Part shown: piece by piece, positions 49,997-56,626 of the stretch | Position numbering within the stretch: position 1 is the first letter of the stretch | Layout: each line of letters begins with the position of its first letter | NCBI GenBank assembly: GCA_963792175.1 | Contig: CAWBVG010000012.1 | Coordinates: 62,001 to 126,000, forward strand | Length of the DNA stretch: 64,000 nucleotides | Direction of reading: 5' to 3' | From: CAWBVG01 sp963792175 | GTDB lineage: Bacteria; Acidobacteriota; Vicinamibacteria; Vicinamibacterales; CAVVIG01 | Translations under genes and position numbers: made by a program | Notes under the pieces: generated by a model | Told to the model about the DNA's origin: nothing | The model's input: only the letters and a program-made list of their open reading frames with translations | The model's database searches: none

Positions 49997-50974
49997 TTAC
50001 GGGTGCGTCGCAGCGTGTCGCTCCGCGGTCATCTTCTTGATCTCGTTGACACCGTTGTTGACGATGATGTCGATGAGATCCTTGCCGATCGCCTTGGTGG
50101 ACGGACGGGGATCGCCGGTGACGCCGTTGTTCACGCGCGGCGCTGCATTGGGATCCTGACCGCGGCCGCGTCCACCGCCGCCCCGGCCGGCGTCTGCCGG
50201 CTGCGCGGTGCCCGCGGCGACGGCCGCCGCGCGGGCGATTCGCGCGTCGCGCGCGGCCTTCCACTGCTCCGGCGTCTGCCCGGTCGGATCGAATTCCATC
50301 GTCTTGTACGACGGCCGCACCCAGGCGCCGGGCGTCGGCTCGAGATACAGCATGATCGACGTCTCGAGCATCGCGCCGTGCCCGCCGATTGGCAGCTTGT
50401 GGTCGTACAAATACATGTCCACGTCGTCGTGCGTCTTGTTGTAGAAGTCGCTGACGTAATAGACACGCACGCCCTTCGCGGACAGCTTCTTGTCCATCTC
50501 CTCGGCGGCTTCCTTCATCTGCTGCTGTCCGCCGCCGTGGTCGCCCATCACGTAGATGTCCTTGAAGCCGCTGCGCGCCAGGCTCTCGATCTCCGCCAGC
50601 TGCACCTGCTTGAACACCTCCGCGGGCATCTGAATGGCGCCCGCCTGGTCGGCCATCTCACGGTTCGGATTCAGCCCGGTGGCATTCACGGCCACCGGCA
50701 GTACCGGCGCCACCAGCGTTTTCCCCAGCTTCTTCGCAATCATGACGGCATGGCTGTGCGCCATCATCGTGTGGCCGCCGAGGACGTCCTGGGGTCCGCG
50801 TTCCTCGGTTCCCCCGGTCACCAGGAGGATGGAGGTCCACCCATCCTTGAGTTTTTGCGACACCTCAGTATGGGTGAGCAGTTCGAGGTCGACGATGTCG
50901 TTGATGTTGACCTGGGCGCCGGCGGGCACCGCGGACAGGAGAATAAGGGCTATGAAAGCCACGGCCTTCTGCAT
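49997..50974 (-). CDS. Creatininase-like secreted protein with altered metal site
   Basis: A 325-residue exported protein of the creatininase fold. ATG 50974 has a GGAGG ribosome-binding site and a signal peptide (VAFIALILLSAVPAGAQ). The family metal motif E-x-H-G-P-H-L-P-L-x-T-D is here EERGPQDVLGGH, so the His ligand is Arg and the Asp position is not conserved. The second site, GDHGGGQQQM (canonical GHGGN), keeps its His. The C-terminal region has a Gly/Arg-rich low-complexity stretch (GRGGGGRGRGQDP). Upstream amidase and sulfatase genes follow in the same direction. Activity is doubtful; intact gene. Confidence 0.78.
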   Translation of the reverse strand: MQKAVAFIALILLSAVPAGAQVNINDIVDLELLTHTEVSQKLKDGWTSILLVTGGTEERGPQDVLGGHTMMAHSHAVMIAKKLGKTLVAPVLPVAVNATGLNPNREMADQAGAIQMPAEVFKQVQLAEIESLARSGFKDIYVMGDHGGGQQQMKEAAEEMDKKLSAKGVRVYYVSDFYNKTHDDVDMYLYDHKLPIGGHGAMLETSIMLYLEPTPGAWVRPSYKTMEFDPTGQTPEQWKAARDARIARAAAVAAGTAQPADAGRGGGGRGRGQDPNAAPRVNNGVTGDPRPSTKAIGKDLIDIIVNNGVNEIKKMTAERHAATHP

Positions 50975-51030
50975 GCGTCCTCCAAGGATTACGGTGGTCG
51001 GGTACTGTAATGCCGGGCAGGGATCCTGAC

Positions 51031-51105
51031 AAGCCTGCGAGCTCGCGAAGGCGGAGCCTGCCTCGCCGAAGCACGCGGAATCGGTCAGTGCGAAGGCGGG
51101 CTTGC
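51031..51105 (+). repeat. Palindromic GCGAGGCAGGC-family element, full plus half copy
   Basis: The full copy (51055-51100) reads AGCCTGCCTCGCCGAAGC, CGCGG, TCGGTCAG, GCGAAGGCGGG. A half copy (GCCTGCGAGCTCGCGAAGGC) lies just before it at 51033-51052. It is intergenic, between the divergent creatininase-like gene and the small zinc-ribbon gene. It is closest to the coding copy at 38706. Confidence 0.75.
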
Positions 51106-51206
51106 CCACCGAAGCACCACGGGATCGCCGGGTGCGAAGGTGGGACAACCTGGAACCGCTCTGGTGCGTCTAACGTATCAATATTTACATCCAGCCGGGA
51201 GGCGGC

Positions 51207-51380
51207 ATGTCCTTGTTGAAGCGTCTGTTTGGTAAGAGCACGGAACCTCCGAAGCAGCGGGTTCGGGTCTGCGTCGAGTGCGGCATGCCCATCGCCGATC
51301 ATAAAGAGTGGTGCTCGATCCTGCGCGGTCAGCAGGAAATGCAGCGAAACAGCAGCGAATCGGCGTCTCGTTTGCAGTAA
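51207..51380 (+). CDS. Small zinc-ribbon-like protein, 57 residues
   Basis: A short gene with a good ribosome-binding site (GGGAGG) 6 bp before ATG 51207. It encodes MSLLKRLFGKSTEPPKQRVR and then CVECGMPIADHKEWCSI, a C-x2-C ... H-x3-C arrangement that fits a compact zinc-binding ribbon. The N-terminus is a basic amphipathic segment that could contact membrane or nucleic acid. It ends RLQ with TAA at 51380, 12 bp before the next gene. I recognise no named family. Codon usage and Shine-Dalgarno support a real gene. Confidence 0.65.
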   Translation: MSLLKRLFGKSTEPPKQRVRVCVECGMPIADHKEWCSILRGQQEMQRNSSESASRLQ

Positions 51381-51391
51381 GTGTCGGCGCT

Positions 51392-51754
51392 ATGCGCCGA
51401 CTGGTCCTCGCCCTCATCCTGACGAGTTCAGTGGCCTGTCACCCCAGCCAGCCGCTGGCCGGGGGTGTCAAACAGCCCGTCGGTGGCACCATTTCCGGGG
51501 CCGTCAGCGCCACTGACACGTCAGTACCTGTCGTCGGCCGTAAGGTCGTTCTGACCGAAACCACCACCAACGCGCATTACGACACAACAACCGCCGCGAA
51601 CGGCGGCTACACAATTCAGGTCCCGCGAGGGACATACCGGATCGAGCTCGAGCTTCGGCCCGGAGAGGCGCTCGCAAAGCAGCCGGCTGAAACCCACATA
51701 ACCACCAGCGATCTCGACGCCCGCCGTGACTTCGTTGTGACGCTTCAGCGTTGA
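51392..51754 (+). CDS. Carboxypeptidase-regulatory-like lipoprotein
   Basis: A 120-residue predicted lipoprotein. ATG 51392 begins a signal ending in lipobox SSVAC (LVLALILTSSVACHPS). The mature chain is a single prealbumin-like carboxypeptidase-regulatory domain: TISGAVSATDTSVPVVGRKV, then TTTAANGGYTIQVPRGTYRI, then ELELRPGE. It is a surface or periplasmic binding module with no visible catalytic residues. It starts 11 bp after the zinc-ribbon gene and is followed by two further exported-protein genes, probably one operon. Confidence 0.75.
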   Translation: MRRLVLALILTSSVACHPSQPLAGGVKQPVGGTISGAVSATDTSVPVVGRKVVLTETTTNAHYDTTTAANGGYTIQVPRGTYRIELELRPGEALAKQPAETHITTSDLDARRDFVVTLQR

Positions 51755-51792
51755 GCTGACTCTTCTGTTCCCGCTCGAATCTGGTACGCGCC

Positions 51793-52359
51793 ATGCGTGT
51801 GTTTACACGCGTGACACATACCATCCTTTTTCTCGTGCTGACCGTGGCGTGGCCTCATGCGTATGCGGCGCAGAAGCCAGCGGTCAATCCCGACGCGCAG
51901 GTCCTCCAGGATTTCAAGGCCCGGGTGGACAAGTACGTGGAGTTGCGCAACAAGGCGGACAACAGCGCGCCGCCGATGAAGAAGACCGACGATTCCGTGG
52001 AGCTTCGATCGGCCCAGCAGGGACTGGCCGAGCGAATTGGCGCCGCGAGAACGCCGGCGAAACAAGGCGACATCTTCACGCCCGAAATTACCGCGCGCTT
52101 TCGCAAGCTGCTGCGGCCCGAAGTGAACGAACCCGGCACCAAGGCGACGATCAAGGACGACAATCCCGGCGCCATCCCCTTCAAGGTGAACGGCCCGTAT
52201 CCGTCCAAGGAGCCGCTCTCGACGGTGCCGCCCAACGTGCTCGCGTCGCTGCCGCCGCTGCCGAAAGACATCGAGTATCGCTTCGTGAGCAAGCATCTGA
52301 TTCTGCGTGACGCGCGCGCGAACCTGATCATCGACTACATCCCGAACGCCCTTTCCTAA
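51793..52359 (+). CDS. Secreted protein, function unknown
   Basis: A 188-residue protein with signal peptide (VTHTILFLVLTVAWPHAYA). The mature part opens with a predicted helical segment (DAQVLQDFKARVDKYVELRN) and then a soluble domain rich in Pro and Lys (ARFRKLLRPEVNEPGTKATI, VNGPYPSKEPLSTVPPNVLA). The end, RFVSKHLILRDARANLIIDY, is a strongly conserved-looking strand pair. I know homologues only as acidobacterial hypotheticals. It precedes the phosphoesterase by 16 bp. Confidence 0.75.
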   Translation: MRVFTRVTHTILFLVLTVAWPHAYAAQKPAVNPDAQVLQDFKARVDKYVELRNKADNSAPPMKKTDDSVELRSAQQGLAERIGAARTPAKQGDIFTPEITARFRKLLRPEVNEPGTKATIKDDNPGAIPFKVNGPYPSKEPLSTVPPNVLASLPPLPKDIEYRFVSKHLILRDARANLIIDYIPNALS

Positions 52360-52375
52360 GACCGAGGATTCACTT

Positions 52376-53272
52376 ATGCATTCGCGTTCACATACTCGAT
52401 TCGTGATTGCGTTGGCGCTGCTGGTCGGCGCAGTCGGCGCGCCCGCGGCGCAGGACGTCTCGCTGCCAAACCAGCCCGACTCCCTGAAATTCGCGATCAT
52501 CGGCGACAGCGGCACCGGGTCGTCGTCGCAGTACAAAGTGGCGGAACAGCTGATTGCGGCGCGCGCGAAGTTCCCGTACGAGTTCGTGCTGATGATGGGC
52601 GACAACTTGTACAGCGGCAGCGGGCCGAAGGACTATCAGAAGAAGTTCGAGGAGCCGTACAAAGCGCTGCTCGACTCGGGGCTGAAGTTTTACGCCGCGC
52701 TCGGCAATCACGACAACACCGACGAGCGGAACTACAAGCCGTTCAACATGGGCGGCCAGCGCTACTACACGTTCAAGCCGAAGAACGGCGTGCGGATATT
52801 CGCGCTCGATAGCAACTACATGGATCAGCCGCAACTGCAGTGGCTGGAGAAGGAGTTGACGGCCAGCGGTTCGGACTGGAAGATCGCGTTCTTCCATCAC
52901 CCGCTGTATTCGTCAGGAGGCACGCACGGCTCGGACTTTCAGCTGCGGGCGCAACTCGAGCCGATGTTCCTGAAACACGGCGTGGACGCCGTGTTCTCGG
53001 GGCACGAGCACTTCTACGAGCGCATCAAGCCGCAGAAGGGGATCTACTACTTCACGTCGGGCGGCGCGGCGAAGCTGCGCGACGGCGACGTCAAGAAAAC
53101 CGACCTGACCGCCAAGAGCTTCGACGCCGGCTATCACTTCATGCTGATCGAAATCACCAAGGACACGATGTACTTCCAGGCGATCTCCGATCAAGGGAAG
53201 GTCGTGGATTCTGGCGCGCTCACCAGGTTCAGCGATCAAGATAAGAAAAAACTCGCGACGCCGTCGTCGTAG
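52376..53272 (+). CDS. Secreted metallophosphoesterase (purple-acid-phosphatase-like)
   Basis: A 298-residue calcineurin-like phosphoesterase with signal peptide (FVIALALLVGAVGAPAAQ). Metal motifs are in order: FAIIGDSGTG, LMMGDNLYSG, AALGNHDNTD, IAFFHHPLYSS and FSGHEHFYERI, the D/GD-N/GNHD/H/GHxH chain of the fold. It hydrolyses phosphomonoesters or similar substrates in the periplasm; the natural substrate is unknown. It ends convergently with the second PQQ dehydrogenase, with 24 bp between stops. Intact. Confidence 0.88.
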   Translation: MHSRSHTRFVIALALLVGAVGAPAAQDVSLPNQPDSLKFAIIGDSGTGSSSQYKVAEQLIAARAKFPYEFVLMMGDNLYSGSGPKDYQKKFEEPYKALLDSGLKFYAALGNHDNTDERNYKPFNMGGQRYYTFKPKNGVRIFALDSNYMDQPQLQWLEKELTASGSDWKIAFFHHPLYSSGGTHGSDFQLRAQLEPMFLKHGVDAVFSGHEHFYERIKPQKGIYYFTSGGAAKLRDGDVKKTDLTAKSFDAGYHFMLIEITKDTMYFQAISDQGKVVDSGALTRFSDQDKKKLATPSS

Positions 53273-53296
53273 GTCGCCCGGCTGTGGCCGAGCGTC

Positions 53297-55573
53297 TCAG
53301 GGCAGTGCATACGCGATGTATTCGCCCGTGTAATTGCCGCCGCTCACCGCGACGATGATGTACTGCTTGCCGTTGACCATGTAGGTCATCGGCGAGCCGC
53401 TCTGCGCCGCGGGCATCCACACCGCGCCGACTTCCTTGCCGGTCTGCTTGTCGTACGCGCGCAGCATCGCGCCGCGCTGGCGTCCGGGCGGCGCCGTCAC
53501 CTGCGGATCGCCGACGACGACCAGCGTCTTCGTGACCATCAGCCCGACGCTGCCGCCCTGTCCGGTCTTCTCCGGATAGTTGATGCCGAGGCGCTCGAGC
53601 GCCGCGCGCACGTTGTCCGGCGTGTCGCCGTGCGGCACTTTGAACTTGATGGTGCCGGTGTTGAGATCGATCGCCGTGAGCACGCCGTACGGCGGCTTCA
53701 CGAACGGCAGCCCTTCGAGTCCCTGCGTCAACCCGCCGCGGCCACCGCGAAGCCAGCGGCGGTGCAGCGCCTGCCGCCGCCGCTCCGCGGCCTGCGCCTG
53801 CTTCGGCGCGGTGCCGCGTCCCGCCTGCGCGGCCGCTCCGCGCACCGCGGCCGCTCGGCCGGCAGCCGCGTCCTCGACCGCCAGCGCCGCCGCGACCGAA
53901 GCCCCCGCGCCCGCGCTCGCCGCTCATGTTCGGCGGCGGCTCGGCCTCCCAGATCGGAATGCGGTTCTTCGCCTGCGCTTCGGGATTGACCGTCGCCAGG
54001 TACTGCTCGCTGATGATCGTCGTCGTCACCGACGAGTTGTTCGCCTGGCCGTAGAAGATGGCGGTCTCCGGATCGAACGACGCGCCGGGCCAGTTGATGC
54101 CGCCGACGGTGTTGCCGACGTTGATCGCGCCGAGCCGTGCGGCGCTCGGGACGACGCCGGGGATGAACGGCGTCGGCTCCCAGCGGAACTTCTTCAGGTT
54201 CTCGAGCGCCTGTGCCCGCAGCGCCGGCGTGAAGTCGATCACGTCGTCGACGGTGACATGCGTGCGCGCGTAGGGCGGCGGCTTGGTCGGAATCGGCTGC
54301 GTCGGCGACGTCTTCTCGCCCGGCACATCGGTCTGCGGCACCGGCGGTCTCCGGCATCGGCCAGATCGGCTGCGCCGGTGATCCGATCGAACACGTACAG
54401 GAAGCTCTGCTTGGTCGGCTGCGCGACCAGCTTGCGCGGCCGGCCGTCGATGACGGCATCGACCAGCAGCGGCGCCGACGAGATGTCGTGATCCCAGATC
54501 GGATGGTGCACGAGCTGGAAGTGCCACTTGCGCACGCCGGTCTTCAGGTCGACGGCGACCAGCGTCTCCGCGAAGAGGTTGTTGCCCGGACGATTGCCGC
54601 CGTAGGTATCGATCGTCGGCGATTCGACCGGCAGGTAGACGAGACCCGCTTCGGGATCGACGGTGATCTGCGTCCACACGCCGTCGTTGCCGGTCCATCC
54701 CACGATCCGTTTTCCCAGGTGTCGTTGCCCGAGCTCGCCGGGATAGGGAATCGTGTTGAACCGCCAGATCTGCTTGCCGGTCTTGCGCGTCGAACGCGCG
54801 GACGAGGCCCTTGGCGTTGGTGCTGTAGCGATAGCCCAGGCCTTCGGCCATCGACGATCCGACGATGATCGTGTCGTTGACGACGGTCGGCGTGGAGTGG
54901 AGGCCGATCTCGCCGCGCTCGAGATCGATCTGCTTGTCCTTGCCGATGATCGACGCCTTCTTTCAGGTCGACGATGCCGTTCTTGCCGAAGCCGGCGACC
55001 GGCTGGCCGGTCTTCGCGTTCAGCTCCACCAGCCGATAGCCGATCGTGACGAAGCACGATGCGGTCGTCGCCCTTGCCGTCGGTCCAGTAGGAGAGGCCG
55101 CGTCCCGAGAGCTGGCGCGGCGCGGACGCCGCGCGCAGCCCCTCGTCCATGCTGTAGACCCACTTCAGCTCGCCGGTCTGCGCGTCGAGCGCGACGACCG
55201 CCCGCCGCGTGCCGCCGGTGGTGTAGACCATGCCGCCGACCATGATCGGCGTGCCTTCGAGCTTGTTCTCCGGGCGCGGGCCGAGGTTGTCGGTCTTGAA
55301 GCGCCACGCGACTTCGAGCTTGTTGAAGTTGGTCGCGTCGATCTGATCGAGCGGCGAGTACTTGCTGCCGCGCAGGTCGGCCGTGTACATCGGCCATTCG
55401 CCGTTCTTCGTGCTGGGCATGGCCGCTGGCGCCGTGGATCGCGCGCTCGATTGGCCCGCCGTCGCACCTGCGGGGCTTTGGCCGGGCGAGCCCACCACGC
55501 TCGCGGAGCGCCAGGCGATGGCCGCTGCGACGAATGCGAGGAGTGCGCCGACGCGGAACCACACGCGCTTCAT
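53297..55573 (-). CDS. PQQ-dependent dehydrogenase, second copy, frameshifted
   Basis: Paralogue of the quinoprotein at 38883. ATG 55573 begins a signal-anchor (VGALLAFVAAAIAWRSASVV). The opening NGEWPMYTADLRGSKYSPLD, FNKLEVAWRFKTDNLGPRPE and LEGTPIMVGGMVYTTGGTRR are nearly the same as in the first copy. The end LRAYDKQTGKEVGAVWMPAA ... GNYTGEYIAYALP also matches. At least five frame breaks (near 55050, 54960, 54720, 54360 and 53880) must be bridged, and a Gly/Arg/Ala low-complexity linker lies near 53880. Both copies probably descend from one duplication; different substrates are possible. Confidence 0.82.
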
Positions 55574-55605
55574 GGGGATCTCCTGGATGACGTGCGGATT
55601 ATAGC

Positions 55606-55755
55606 CAACAGGCCACTGGTGGACCGTCCACGCTCGAATCGGGACCGATTGCGGCCTGCCACGAAGACCGATCACGAACCCTTTGGTCTTTTTCGTGTTT
55701 TCGTTGCTTTCGTGGCGATCCTGGCAGTACTGATTCGCCAGGGACAGGCCACTGA
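55606..55755. repeat. Dispersed AGTGGCCTGT-end repeat element
   Basis: The right end (55733-55755) is the exact reverse complement of the start of the 18582 copy: CTGATTCGCCAGGGACAGGC, then CACT. Another ACAGGCCACT lies at 55606-55615 in the same orientation, and the interior holds CACGAAGACC...CCTTTGGTC...CTTTCGTGGCGAT. It occupies nearly the whole space between the PQQ dehydrogenase and the ferredoxin gene, so it probably carries the terminator or promoter environment of both. Confidence 0.7.
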
Positions 55756-55767
55756 TAGAATAGCGGG

Positions 55768-56118
55768 ATGCCCAAGCTCACGGTTCAGGGTTACGGAACG
55801 TTCGAGGTACCGGCGGACAAGCGCCTGGTGCTGGCGATTGAACAGGACGCGAAGGTCGATATCCTGCACGCGTGCGGCGGCAACGCCCGCTGTACGACCT
55901 GTCGGGTCGAGTTCGTCGAGGGCGAGCCCTCGCGGATGACGGCGGCGGAGCAGCAGGTCCTGACGGCCAAAGGCCTCAGCGGTGTCCGGCTGTCGTGTCA
56001 GATGCTCTGCGATCACGACATGACCGTGCGCGCGATCAGCCGCCTCGAAGGCTCGGGCCGCCCGGATCCGGGCCGCACGCCTGAGCCGTTCATCACGCCG
56101 CCGCCAGTCTGGCTGTAG
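55768..56118 (+). CDS. 2Fe-2S plant-type ferredoxin
   Basis: A 116-residue electron-transfer protein. The cluster ligands are in HACGGNARCTTCRVEF (C-x5-C-x2-C) with the fourth Cys in RLSCQMLCDHDM. The first half has the beta-grasp LTVQGYGTFEVPADKRLVLA. A Pro-rich tail (GRTPEPFITPPPVWL) follows the domain. No reductase or oxygenase is adjacent, so the partner is unknown. Intact. Confidence 0.88.
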   Translation: MPKLTVQGYGTFEVPADKRLVLAIEQDAKVDILHACGGNARCTTCRVEFVEGEPSRMTAAEQQVLTAKGLSGVRLSCQMLCDHDMTVRAISRLEGSGRPDPGRTPEPFITPPPVWL

Positions 56119-56136
56119 GCAGTCAAAAGATCCGTC

Positions 56137-56218
56137 GGGGCTCGGGGCTCGGGGCTCGGGGCTCGAGGGAAGGCGTAACTTTGCGTTGAGTCCCCAGCCC
56201 CACGTCCCCGAGTCCTCA
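56137..56218. repeat. G-rich tandem repeat (GGGGCTC) with partial inverted arm
   Basis: Four consecutive GGGGCTC units occupy 56137-56165, followed at 56189-56215 by GTCCCCAGCCCCACGTCCCC on the same strand, so the two regions can pair. The same GGGGCTC family precedes the second permease at 10139. The G-tracts could form a quadruplex. It lies just upstream of the PadR operator. Confidence 0.6.
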
Positions 56219-56220
56219 AC

Positions 56221-56263
56221 GGTGTAGACCCGCTACACCCATGGGTGTAGCATATCTACACCC
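56221..56263. promoter_or_regulatory. Two adjacent dyad operators abutting the padR start codon
   Basis: GGTGTAG (56221-56227) pairs with CTACACC (56233-56239), and GGGTGTAG (56243-56250) pairs with CTACACCC (56256-56263). The second dyad ends one base before ATG 56264, and CATAT in its centre could serve as a -10-like box. Palindromes of this kind are typical PadR autoregulatory sites. No ribosome-binding site is present, so the transcript is probably leaderless. Confidence 0.7.
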
Positions 56264-56626
56264 ATGCTGAAGCGCGCGCACTATCAGAACCGGATCGAGC
56301 TCCTGCAGGGAACCCTCGATCTCCTCATCCTCCAGGCGCTCCAATGGGGACCGCAGCACGGCTACGGCATCAGCCAGGCGCTGCGGAGCCATTCCGCCGA
56401 CATCCTGCAGGTCGACACCGGATCGCTGTATCCGGCGCTCCATCGGCTGGAGCGGCAGCGGTGGATCCGCGCGGAATGGAAGGTCTCGGAGCGAAATCAG
56501 CGCGCGCGCGTCTATCAACTGACAGCGGCCGGGCGGAAACAGTTGCTGGCCGAGCGCTCCCGCTGGGAGCCGATCTCGGCGGCGATTGCGATGATCCTCG
56601 AGCGGCCGAAGGAGAGCCGGACATGA
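56264..56626 (+). CDS. PadR-family transcriptional regulator
   Basis: A 120-residue winged-helix repressor. LLQGTLDLLILQALQWGPQH and GYGISQALRSHSADILQVDT form the helix-turn-helix, and GSLYPALHRLERQRWIRAEW is the wing, as in the short PadR subfamily linked to ABC-permease operons. ATG 56264 directly abuts two dyad operators, consistent with negative autoregulation. Its stop overlaps the start of the ADOP-like permease (ATGA), so both are coexpressed. Confidence 0.92.
   Translation: MLKRAHYQNRIELLQGTLDLLILQALQWGPQHGYGISQALRSHSADILQVDTGSLYPALHRLERQRWIRAEWKVSERNQRARVYQLTAAGRKQLLAERSRWEPISAAIAMILERPKESRT

Noticed and set aside
51428..51441. CAGTGGCCTGTCAC resembles the MITE end AGTGGCCTGTCC.
   Set aside because: It encodes the lipobox region SSVACHP of a lipoprotein and only 11 bases match, with no second end or interior similarity. 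Chance is likely.
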